DNA from: Gallionella sp.
Lineage (GTDB): Bacteria > Pseudomonadota > Gammaproteobacteria > Burkholderiales > Gallionellaceae
NCBI GenBank assembly: GCA_023229845.1
Contig: JALNYK010000002.1
Coordinates: forward strand, 62,001-126,000
DNA length: 64,000 bases
Direction: 5' to 3'
Part shown: positions 33,950-41,578 of the stretch, piece after piece
Position numbering within the stretch: the first letter of the stretch is position 1
Layout of the letters: each line of letters begins with the position of its first letter
Position numbers and translations under genes: made by a program
The notes under the pieces: generated by a model
Seen by the model: the letters and a program-made list of their open reading frames with translations, nothing else
The model's database searches: none
Told to the model about the DNA's origin: nothing

Positions 33950-35773
33950 ATGAAAACACTCCAGCACATAATCGAACAGCGCGATCTCTCCGCCCTCTTC
34001 CAACCGATCATGGATCTGTCCAGCGGTGCGTTCTTGGGCTTCGAGGGGCTGATACGCGGGCCGGCGAACAGTTCGCTGCATTCGCCGATCAATCTGTTCG
34101 CCGCAGCCAAACAACAAGGTCTTTCGCTGGAAGTAGAGATGCTGTGCCGCCAGGTGGTGCTGGAATCGTTCGCCGCGCAGAAGCTGCCGGGCAAGCTGTT
34201 CCTGAACGTCAGCCCGGAAGCGTTGACCCATCCCAGTTTCAAGAACGGGCAGACGTTGGGCTATCTGGAGAAGCTGGGCATCGATCCCAAACAGGTCATT
34301 ATCGAGATCACCGAGAACCAGCCGACGTTCGATCTGGACGGCATGCGCAACGCGCTGCTGCACTATAAAGAAATGGGATTCCAGACGGCCATCGACGATC
34401 TCGGCGAGGGTTTTTCCAGCCTGCGCTTGTGGTCCGAGTTGCGTCCGGAGTTCGTCAAGGTGGACATGCATTTTGTGCAGGGCATCAATGCCGATCCGCT
34501 GAAGCAGCAGTTCCTGCGCTCTATCCAGCAGATCGCGCAAAGCGCCGGCACGCTGGTCATCGCGGAGGGCATCGAAACCGAGGCGGAGTTGAGGACGATA
34601 TGCGATCTCGGCATCGCATTCGGTCAGGGCTACTTCATCGCCCGCCCCAACCCCACGCCGGCGCTGGTTTCCACGGTCGAAGTCAGCGCGGCGCTCAGCC
34701 TCGCCAGCCAGCCGCGCCATGCCGGCAACCAGATCGTCACCTCGCGCCACATCAGCACCGAGAAACTGTTGCGCTATGTCGAACCCGTCCATCCCGATAC
34801 GCCGCACGAAAAAATCTTCGCGCGTTTTTCGGAGGATGCCAGCCTGCGCGCCATCCCGGTGGTCAAGAACGGCCTGCCGGTGGGGCTGATCGAGCGGCAG
34901 AAATACATCGCCTGCTTCGTCCAACCCTTCCGCCATGAGCTGCTCAGCAAGAAACCCTGTGCCACCTGCATGGGCGGCGCGCATTGCAAGGATATGTCCG
35001 ACTCCTGCATCAATGCCGCTCCGCTGCTGGTCGAGAAATCCACCCCCATCCACGAGCTCTCCGAATTCCTGACCGCGTCCGAGAACGATCATTTCTCCAG
35101 CGGCTTCGTCATCACCGAACAGGGGCGCTACATCGGCCTAGGCAATGCGCTGGACCTGCTGCGCGAAATTACCAAGATGCAGATCGAAAACGCACGCTAC
35201 GCGAACCCGCTGACGCTGCTGCCCGGCAACGTGCCGATCAACGAGCACATCGAACACCTGCTGCACAGCGGCGAGCCGTTCACGGTGTGTTATTGCGATA
35301 TCGATCACTTCAAGCCGTTCAACGACGTGTATGGCTACCGCAAGGGCGACGAGGCGATCCAGTTCACCGGACGCTTGCTGAACTGGGCATGCGACCCCCG
35401 TTTGGATCTGCTGGGGCATATCGGTGGCGACGACTTCATCATGATCATGCGCAGCGCGGACTGGGAGAAGCGCTGCAACCAGGCGCTGACCTCGTTCGCG
35501 CACACCTCCTCGGTGCTGTTCGAGGATGCGCATCGAGCGATCGGCGGCTACCTGAGCGAAGATCGCCAGGGACGCATCGTCCGGCATCCGCTGCCGACGC
35601 TTTCGATCGGCGTGGTCTGCGTCGCGCCCGGTGCGTTCCGCTCGCACCATGAGATATCCGAGGCCGCAACTATAGCCAAGAAAATGGCGAAGAAGACGCC
35701 GGGCAACAGCCTGTTCGTCGAACGGCGCGAAACGGCCAAGGCCGGTTATGAGCCATTGCTCAGCGCCGCATAA
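33950..35773 (+). CDS. EAL-CBS-GGDEF protein with variant motifs
   Basis: A 607-residue cytoplasmic protein: EAL-like domain (about 1-240), CBS-like pair (about 265-415), GGDEF-like domain (about 425-600). The EAL signature reads EGLIRG (about 32) and the later motif is DDLGEGFSS, so Glu and Asp ligands partly persist. The cyclase site is GGDDF (about 492-496), which may or may not be active. A Cys-rich piece CATCMGGAHCKDMSDSC lies in the CBS part. A paralogue of the same layout is at 50253-52046. It precedes a chemoreceptor by 25 bp, so they are probably cotranscribed. Confidence 0.9.
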   Translation: MKTLQHIIEQRDLSALFQPIMDLSSGAFLGFEGLIRGPANSSLHSPINLFAAAKQQGLSLEVEMLCRQVVLESFAAQKLPGKLFLNVSPEALTHPSFKNGQTLGYLEKLGIDPKQVIIEITENQPTFDLDGMRNALLHYKEMGFQTAIDDLGEGFSSLRLWSELRPEFVKVDMHFVQGINADPLKQQFLRSIQQIAQSAGTLVIAEGIETEAELRTICDLGIAFGQGYFIARPNPTPALVSTVEVSAALSLASQPRHAGNQIVTSRHISTEKLLRYVEPVHPDTPHEKIFARFSEDASLRAIPVVKNGLPVGLIERQKYIACFVQPFRHELLSKKPCATCMGGAHCKDMSDSCINAAPLLVEKSTPIHELSEFLTASENDHFSSGFVITEQGRYIGLGNALDLLREITKMQIENARYANPLTLLPGNVPINEHIEHLLHSGEPFTVCYCDIDHFKPFNDVYGYRKGDEAIQFTGRLLNWACDPRLDLLGHIGGDDFIMIMRSADWEKRCNQALTSFAHTSSVLFEDAHRAIGGYLSEDRQGRIVRHPLPTLSIGVVCVAPGAFRSHHEISEAATIAKKMAKKTPGNSLFVERRETAKAGYEPLLSAA

Positions 35774-35798
35774 CCATTCCACCCTGCGAGAAAAATCA

Positions 35799-37397
35799 AT
35801 GTCACTACAAGCACAGCTCCGCCTGATTGCCGCGATTACAGCCATGAGTTTGCTGGGAGTCATCCTGTTCAGCGTTGTCCAACTGGGCACGTTGCGCAGC
35901 GAGTTCTCGCAATATCAGGCAAGACAGACTTTCGCCGGCAATCTGGCACAGATCAAGAGCCTCGCGCTGACGGCCTCCCGCTCCGACCCCATCCTGGCGG
36001 AGACCGAGACCGCTCTCGCCACCGCGAACGACAACATCCATTCCCTGCTTGAGGGCGCGACCGCGGCAGTTCCCGCGGAGATAGACGGCGAGCAACTGAA
36101 ACAGATCGCCTCGACCTGGGACGATTACGCCAAGGGTTTCGACGGCGCGATCAAGATCGCCAGCACCAGCCCGGAAGATGCGCTGCAGATACCGGACGCG
36201 CTCTACCAGATGCATCTCGAACCGATGATCGCGAACATCGACCAGCTGGTGGCGCTCAACCGCGACGGCGAAACGCAGGCCAGGGAAAACATCAGCGGCG
36301 CGGTCGGCAACATCCTGTGGATCATCGTATTGCCGCTGATCGCCGCCGCAGTGATCGTGATCGCGTTCCAGGCCGTCTTCAACAGCCGGCTGAAGAAGCG
36401 CATCGACGGCATCGTGGACATCATTTCGCACCTGAGTGCGGGCGACCTGAGCCATCGCCTGCCCGAAGGAACGGCGGACGAGATCGGCATAATGGTCAGA
36501 ACGATCAATGGCTTCATCACCCGGATCGGGTCCGTACTGCACGATGTCAACGTATCGGCCGACCAGTCCAAACTTACGGCCCATAAAGTCAATGCGATGA
36601 CGCAAAGCGTCAGCAGCAATGCACAGACGCAGTCGGAGAAGATTTTCAACGTGATGTCCGCGATCGAGAAGATGGGCCATACCATCACCGAGATCGCCGG
36701 CAACGCAACCCATGCGGCGGACACTGCCAAGATCACCGGCGAAAAAATCAACGAAGTCGGCATCGTCGGCCAGCAGACTTCGTCGCTGCTGCAGCACCTG
36801 GATGCCACCGTGGAATCCTCGGCGCAGACGATGAAGCAATTCGATGCCACGCTGCAGCGCATCGGCAGCATCAGCAACATCATCAAAGGCATCGCCGAAC
36901 AGACCAACCTGCTGGCGCTGAATGCGGCCATCGAGGCGGCCCGCGCGGGAGACCACGGCCGCGGCTTTGCCGTCGTGGCCGACGAGGTGCGCTTACTGTC
37001 CGAGCGCACCACCGCTTCCGCCAAGGACATTTCCGGCCTGCTGAACGAAGTCCAGCAATCGTCGCGGGATGCAATCTCGTCCATGGACGACACGCGCGAC
37101 AGCGTCCGCACCGGCGTGGAACATGGCGAAAAAATAGGCGCGATATTGGCCGAGGCCGAGGCTTCGATACAAAACGTGGCAGGCATGATGCAACAGATCG
37201 CCCTCGCCACCGAGACGCAGTCCAGAGAAGGCCGCCTGATCTCCGGGCATATCGCGGACGTGACTCACATCACCACGTCGACGACCCATGAGATCGAGAC
37301 GACCCGGCACGAGATGGCCGGCCTGGCCAAAGCCTCCGAGATTCTGCAGCAGATGGTTTCGCAATTCCGTCTATCCGGCGCGAAGCACATGGTATGA
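35799..37397 (+). CDS. Methyl-accepting chemotaxis protein
   Basis: A 532-residue chemoreceptor starting at 35799 (MSLQAQLRLIAAI). It has membrane helices at about 8-28 and 187-207, a ~155-residue helical periplasmic sensor, HAMP (about 208-262) and a signalling domain. The hairpin-tip motif EQTNLLALNAAIEAARAG starts at about 367. It relays signals to a CheA-CheW array, but no che genes are in the window. The stop overlaps the acyltransferase start in an ATGA junction, which is unusual for a chemoreceptor. Confidence 0.95.
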   Translation: MSLQAQLRLIAAITAMSLLGVILFSVVQLGTLRSEFSQYQARQTFAGNLAQIKSLALTASRSDPILAETETALATANDNIHSLLEGATAAVPAEIDGEQLKQIASTWDDYAKGFDGAIKIASTSPEDALQIPDALYQMHLEPMIANIDQLVALNRDGETQARENISGAVGNILWIIVLPLIAAAVIVIAFQAVFNSRLKKRIDGIVDIISHLSAGDLSHRLPEGTADEIGIMVRTINGFITRIGSVLHDVNVSADQSKLTAHKVNAMTQSVSSNAQTQSEKIFNVMSAIEKMGHTITEIAGNATHAADTAKITGEKINEVGIVGQQTSSLLQHLDATVESSAQTMKQFDATLQRIGSISNIIKGIAEQTNLLALNAAIEAARAGDHGRGFAVVADEVRLLSERTTASAKDISGLLNEVQQSSRDAISSMDDTRDSVRTGVEHGEKIGAILAEAEASIQNVAGMMQQIALATETQSREGRLISGHIADVTHITTSTTHEIETTRHEMAGLAKASEILQQMVSQFRLSGAKHMV

Positions 37398-38215
37398 ACC
37401 ATCGAATGCGCAGCGGTTTGCATGCAATGTTCAGGGGCGTCCGCCTAGCCCTCCACCTTGCATACGGAATGCTGCTGGCAATCCCTTACCCCCATTTTCC
37501 GCAAAAGAGACAGCGCCGCATCCTGAAAATCTGGAGCAGGCAATTGCTGGCCATACTCGATGTCGGCGTCCGGATCGAGGGAACGCAACCGGCGCGAGGA
37601 GAAAGCGCCTGCCTGATCGTCGCCAACCACGTCTCCTGGCTGGACATTTTCGTGCTGAATGCGGTCCAGCCTTCGCGCTTCATTGCCAAGTCGGAAGTGC
37701 GCACCTGGCCGCTGATCGGCTGGCTATGCCAACGCGGCGGCACCATTTTTATCGAGCGAGCCCTGCGCCGGGATGCCGCCGCGGTCAACCGGCGCGTCGC
37801 CGAGTTGCTCGAACAGGGCATCTGCATCGCGCTGTTTCCGGAAGGGACCTCCACGGACGGCCGCCAAGTCGGGCATTTCCACTCGGCGCTGATCCAGCCG
37901 GCGATCGATGCCCACGTTCGCCTATGCCCGATCGCCTTGCGCTATCGGGACGAGGACGGCGAATACAGCGACGCCCCCGCCTATATCGGCGACATGACGC
38001 TGTCCGACTCACTGTGGCGCATTCTGCGCAGCCCCCGTTTCGATGCTTTGCTGGCGTTCCCTCCCGCGCTGGCGACTGCCGGAGAAAACCGCCGAGTATT
38101 GGCGTGCGCCGCTCAGGAAGCCATCGCGCAGGAACTCGAGAATAAGTCCGCCGCATCGCCGCAAGAAACGGCGGACGATGCGCGGATGCTGCCGGGCACG
38201 GTAGCCGTTCCGTAA
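37394..38215 (+). CDS. PlsC-family lysophospholipid acyltransferase, possible OlsA
   Basis: A 273-residue membrane-associated acyltransferase. The catalytic NHVSWLD motif (HX4D) and FPEGTSTDG block are intact, with a hydrophobic N-terminal helix. PlsC enzymes acylate lysophosphatidate. Because the next gene is OlsB-like, this one may instead be OlsA, which acylates lyso-ornithine lipid. Sequence alone does not decide. Confidence 0.9.
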   Translation: MNHRMRSGLHAMFRGVRLALHLAYGMLLAIPYPHFPQKRQRRILKIWSRQLLAILDVGVRIEGTQPARGESACLIVANHVSWLDIFVLNAVQPSRFIAKSEVRTWPLIGWLCQRGGTIFIERALRRDAAAVNRRVAELLEQGICIALFPEGTSTDGRQVGHFHSALIQPAIDAHVRLCPIALRYRDEDGEYSDAPAYIGDMTLSDSLWRILRSPRFDALLAFPPALATAGENRRVLACAAQEAIAQELENKSAASPQETADDARMLPGTVAVP

Positions 38216-38244
38216 TCGCGCCTTGCGCCCCGGCACGGCCGGAT

Positions 38245-38273
38245 ATTTCACACTTTCTTCATATTCCCGTCAT
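38245..38273 (+). promoter_or_regulatory. Three tandem Pho half-sites before olsB
   Basis: ATTTCAC, TCTTCAT and CCGTCAT start at 38245, 38256 and 38267, exactly 11 bp apart. They match the PhoB half-site CTGTCAT at 4, 4 and 6 of 7 positions. They lie 60-88 bp upstream of the olsB-like start. Individually weak; the periodicity is what supports the call. Confidence 0.45.
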
Positions 38274-38332
38274 CGCGCTGCAACAGAGCCTCCATAAGCT
38301 GCTCGCATCTACAATCCAATCCGGAGGATGCA

Positions 38333-39082
38333 ATGCTGGAACTCAACCGACAGCCCCAATCCGCAGTTAAACACCGACTGATTACCAGCCTCGCGCGCAA
38401 CGACGCCGAGGTGCAGGAAGCTCAACGGCTGCGCTACAAGATATTCGCCGAAGAGATGGGCGCCAGCCTGCCCAGCGCGCACGAAGGAATAGACCGCGAC
38501 ATTTACGACAAATACTGCGAGCACCTGCTGGTACGCGAGGACGACGACAACCGGGTCGTCGGCACTTACCGGATACTCTCCCCCGACCAAGCGCAAAAAA
38601 TCGGCGGCTATTACGCGCAGACCGAATTCGACCTGACCCGGCTACTGCATCTGCGCGAAAGCATGGTCGAAATCGGACGCGCCTGCGTGCATCGCGACTA
38701 TCGCGACGGCGCGACCATCACTCAACTGTGGGGCGGTATCGCGCAATACATGCAGCACAACCGCCACGACTACCTGATCGGCTGCGCCAGCATCAGCATC
38801 GCCGACGGCGGCCATGTCGCCGCCAGCCTCTACCGCAAACTGCACCGCATCTACGGCGCACCGATCGAATACAGCGTCTTCCCTCGCAATCCGTTGCCGC
38901 TGGATGCACTGAATCCCTACCTGGACGCACCTATTCCGCCGCTGCTCAAAGGCTACCTGCGTCTCGGCGCCTGGATATGCGGCGAGCCTGCGTGGGACCC
39001 GGAGTTCAATACCGCAGACCTGCTGGTGCTGTTGCCGATGTCTCGCATGAGCAAGCGCTATGCAAACCACTTCCTCAAATAA
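38333..39082 (+). CDS. olsB: OlsB-like acyl-ACP:amino acid N-acyltransferase (GNAT)
   Basis: A 249-residue GNAT-fold protein: EVQEAQRLRYKIFAEEMGA, a KYCEHLLVRED block, VVGTYRILSPDQA, and MVEIGRACVHRDYRDGATI. This matches the OlsB/hemolysin-like group that transfers an acyl chain from ACP to ornithine, the first step of ornithine lipid synthesis. Adjacent plsC/olsA and Pho half-sites upstream fit a phosphorus-free lipid made under phosphate limitation. Related enzymes act on other substrates, so the substrate is inferred. Confidence 0.82.
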   Translation: MLELNRQPQSAVKHRLITSLARNDAEVQEAQRLRYKIFAEEMGASLPSAHEGIDRDIYDKYCEHLLVREDDDNRVVGTYRILSPDQAQKIGGYYAQTEFDLTRLLHLRESMVEIGRACVHRDYRDGATITQLWGGIAQYMQHNRHDYLIGCASISIADGGHVAASLYRKLHRIYGAPIEYSVFPRNPLPLDALNPYLDAPIPPLLKGYLRLGAWICGEPAWDPEFNTADLLVLLPMSRMSKRYANHFLK

Positions 39083-39129
39083 TCGCCGCCATATACCCAG
39101 CTGTTTAAGCCTATATAAAGGAGAATCCG

Positions 39130-39309
39130 ATGGAGTTGCTTTCTGTTCTACCGTTCCTGCCCGCCATAGCGATCGTCCTGATGATCGGCTCCATCATCTT
39201 CAGGCACCCCGGAGAAAAACTGCAAAGCGCATTCGCCGAAGGCACGATCTGGGGAGTCACGTCCATCTTCGCGTTCAGCGCCGAGATTCTGTTGCTGGCC
39301 CATATCTGA
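39130..39309 (+). CDS. Small two-helix membrane protein
   Basis: A 59-residue protein (MELLSVLPFLPAIAIVLMIG...) with a good Shine-Dalgarno, AAAGGAG, 7 bases before the ATG. Two hydrophobic stretches (about 3-23 and 41-58) flank a short loop RHPGEKLQSAFAEG. It starts 47 bp after the olsB-like gene on the same strand. I do not recognise a family. Its position suggests an accessory to the lipid genes or to the following porin, but nothing proves this. Confidence 0.7.
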   Translation: MELLSVLPFLPAIAIVLMIGSIIFRHPGEKLQSAFAEGTIWGVTSIFAFSAEILLLAHI

Positions 39310-39363
39310 GCGCTTGTCCAGCCCACTGGCGCACCGATGACGCTTTGATTTACGGCATAGCTC

Positions 39364-39381
39364 CTGTCATAAATCTGTCAT
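39364..39381 (+). promoter_or_regulatory. Perfect Pho box before the porin gene
   Basis: CTGTCATAAATCTGTCAT is an exact match to the enterobacterial PhoB consensus: two CTGTCAT half-sites 11 bp apart. A plausible -10 element (TATTTT, 39395-39400) lies 13 bp downstream, and the porin ATG is 85 bp from the box. This strongly suggests induction of the porin by phosphate starvation through PhoB. Confidence 0.88.
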
Positions 39382-39466
39382 TTTTCCTTAACCGTATTTT
39401 CACATTCACCGCATAGGATGCGCGGGTCGCATTTAGGCGGCTTTTAAACAACTGGAGGATTTAACG

Positions 39467-40561
39467 ATGCAACTGCAAAAGAAACTGATCGTCGTCGCGC
39501 TGGCAGCAGCCGCCTTCTCGACTTCCGCACTGGCCGACACCGGCAATGTGAGCATTTACGGCAAGGCCGACCTGTCGTTCGACGTCATCAGCACCGGTTC
39601 TTCCGCTGCAGGCGTGGCTGGCGCCACCAAGAATAACGTGTCCAGCAACGTGTCCAAGCTGGGCTTCAAGGGCTCCGAAGGCCTGGGCGAAGGCCTGACC
39701 GCGGTCTGGCAGATCGAGCAGCAGATCAACATGGACGACACCGGCGGCAACTTCGGCACCCGCAACACCTTCCTCGGCCTGAAGAGCGACAGCATGGGCA
39801 CCGTGCTGATGGGCCGTCACGACACCCCGTACAAGCTGGCCACCCGCTCGCTGGACGTGTTCTCGGACAGCATCGCCGATAACCGCGCGCTGATGGGCGG
39901 CGTAACCAGCCCCACCACCGTCGATTCCGCCTTTGCCGCTTTCGACGGCCGCCAGCCTAACGTGCTCGCCTACATCACCCCGAGCCTGAACGGCTTCACC
40001 GGCGCGATCGCCTACGTGAACCTAGCCGAAGCCAACACTACCTCCGCACAAGCCAAGTCCAACGCGCTGAGCCTGTTCGGCACATACAAGGCCGACGCGC
40101 TCTACGCCGCACTGGGCTACGAAGAGCACAAGCTCAGCAGTATTCTGGGCACCAAGGAATCAGCATGGAAGCTGGGCGTAGGCTATGACATCGACGCGCT
40201 GGGTCTGGGCTTCGTGTACGAGAAGACCGACGACAACGCAGGCGCGCTGGGTGCCAATGCACGCGGCCATAACGCTTACTACCTGTCGGCCAAGTACAAG
40301 ATGGACAAGGACGCGATCAAGGTCGCCTACGGCAAGGCCGGCCAACTGGGCGCGACCGTCAATACCGGCGCGAACCAGTTCAGCCTGGGCTACGACCACG
40401 GTCTGAGCAAGCGCACCAAGCTGTATGCGATCTACTCCCGCATCAGCAACAAGAGCGGCAGCGATTACGGCTTCAGCCAGAGCACGGCTTCCGCCGGCTC
40501 CGTCAACGGCGTGGGCGCTTCGCCTTCCGTGTTCTCGTTCGGCATGCAGCACAACTTCTAA
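39467..40561 (+). CDS. Gram-negative trimeric porin, probably phosphate-starvation induced
   Basis: A 364-residue betaproteobacterial (porin_4) outer-membrane porin. It has a signal peptide ending near STSALA, then DTGNVSIYGKADLSFDV, KLGFKGSEGLGEGLTAVWQIEQ, RNTFLGLKS, and a C-terminal Phe (FGMQHNF) for BAM insertion. The perfect Pho box upstream suggests a PhoE/OprP-like job in anion or phosphate uptake. The sequence itself does not show anion selectivity. A strong terminator follows. Confidence 0.95.
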   Translation: MQLQKKLIVVALAAAAFSTSALADTGNVSIYGKADLSFDVISTGSSAAGVAGATKNNVSSNVSKLGFKGSEGLGEGLTAVWQIEQQINMDDTGGNFGTRNTFLGLKSDSMGTVLMGRHDTPYKLATRSLDVFSDSIADNRALMGGVTSPTTVDSAFAAFDGRQPNVLAYITPSLNGFTGAIAYVNLAEANTTSAQAKSNALSLFGTYKADALYAALGYEEHKLSSILGTKESAWKLGVGYDIDALGLGFVYEKTDDNAGALGANARGHNAYYLSAKYKMDKDAIKVAYGKAGQLGATVNTGANQFSLGYDHGLSKRTKLYAIYSRISNKSGSDYGFSQSTASAGSVNGVGASPSVFSFGMQHNF

Positions 40562-40588
40562 TCTGGCCCAGCCAGTTTGAAGCGACGA

Positions 40589-40617
40589 ACGGGCATCCTC
40601 GGATGCCCGTTTTTTTA
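40589..40617 (+). terminator. Intrinsic terminator of the porin gene
   Basis: ACGGGCATCC and GGATGCCCGT form a 10-bp stem with a TC loop, followed by seven T residues. Confidence 0.95.
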
Positions 40618-40659
40618 TTTCACCCTGTACGAATAATCGTCATCGACAATGGAGCAGAA

Positions 40660-41025
40660 ATGGAAAGCCCATACAAAGGCAAGACCGGTTTAAGACGCTT
40701 GTGGAATGCGTTCGGCTATTCGCTGGACGGATTTCGCGCCGCCTACAAACACGAAGATGCGTTTCGTCAGGAAGTATTGCTGGCCGCCGTGCTGATACCG
40801 CTGGCGTTCTGGATGCCGGTCGGTCCGCTAGCCAAGACGCTGATGATCGCCAGCGTGCTGCTAGTGATCATCGTCGAATTGCTCAATTCCGCGATCGAGG
40901 CCACGGTGGACCGCATCTCGCTGGACAACCACGACCTCGCCAAGCGTGCAAAGGACATCGGCAGCGCCGCCGTACTGGTCAGTCTGGCCAATACCGTGGT
41001 GGTATGGGGATTGATGCTCTGGTAA
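40660..41025 (+). CDS. dgkA: Diacylglycerol kinase
   Basis: A 121-residue integral membrane kinase with three helices, phosphorylating diacylglycerol to phosphatidate. The family signature ELLNSAIEATVDR is intact, as is the N-terminal KGKTGLRRLWNAFGYS. Shine-Dalgarno GGAG lies upstream of ATG 40660. It stands alone between the porin terminator and a convergent gene. It could recycle diacylglycerol produced during membrane lipid turnover. Confidence 0.95.
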   Translation: MESPYKGKTGLRRLWNAFGYSLDGFRAAYKHEDAFRQEVLLAAVLIPLAFWMPVGPLAKTLMIASVLLVIIVELLNSAIEATVDRISLDNHDLAKRAKDIGSAAVLVSLANTVVVWGLMLW

Positions 41026-41081
41026 TACCGCTCCGGCCAGGCCGGAGTAACAATCCCCGGCATGGCCGGGGCCTCACCGAA

Positions 41082-41507
41082 TCATCCCAGAAGCAGATCG
41101 ATCTCCTGCTCGGCGGCTCGCCAATGTTCGGAGGCGTCGCCTTGAAAACCATGGCGCTCGGAGATGAAGTAAGCGGCGGTCTCTATCATGCGGTAACGAT
41201 GCTCCGGGGAGTAGCCGACCGATGGCGGATTGGCTTTATTCGCAGCTTTTCTTCCAGTTCCATCAGCCTTTTTTGCAACTCTCGTCGCCACAGCCTTGTT
41301 CTCGGCTACCGTGCTGGCGATAGTTTTTTTCGCTGTTATCTGCTTCGTTTTCTTCGGCTCTGTCGCGGCCTTGGCCGTTTTTTTCAACGCAATCTTTTTT
41401 GCGGTATCGGCAGCAACGTTCGCTTTGGCAACTTTGATCGCCGTAGTTTTGCCGGCTGAAACTTTTCCGGTTGCCGTTTTCTTCGATGTCGCTTTCTGCT
41501 CTGCCAT
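41082..41507 (-). CDS. Lysine/alanine-rich protein with C-terminal DUF2934
   Basis: A 141-residue protein. The first ~95 residues are K/A/T-rich and histone H1-like (repeated KKTA, KVAKA motifs), likely disordered and DNA-binding. The C-terminal ~40 residues (HRYRMIETAAYFISERHGF ... EQEIDLLLG) are a DUF2934 domain. Proteins of this layout are seen in soil and sediment proteobacteria without assigned function. A role as nucleoid-associated protein is inference. Confidence 0.8.
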   Translation of the reverse strand: MAEQKATSKKTATGKVSAGKTTAIKVAKANVAADTAKKIALKKTAKAATEPKKTKQITAKKTIASTVAENKAVATRVAKKADGTGRKAANKANPPSVGYSPEHRYRMIETAAYFISERHGFQGDASEHWRAAEQEIDLLLG

Positions 41508-41578
41508 GTTATCCCCCTTGGTTACAAAAATAATTACCTACAAAATCCATGCAGCATGCACATCGGACTGAAACACCC

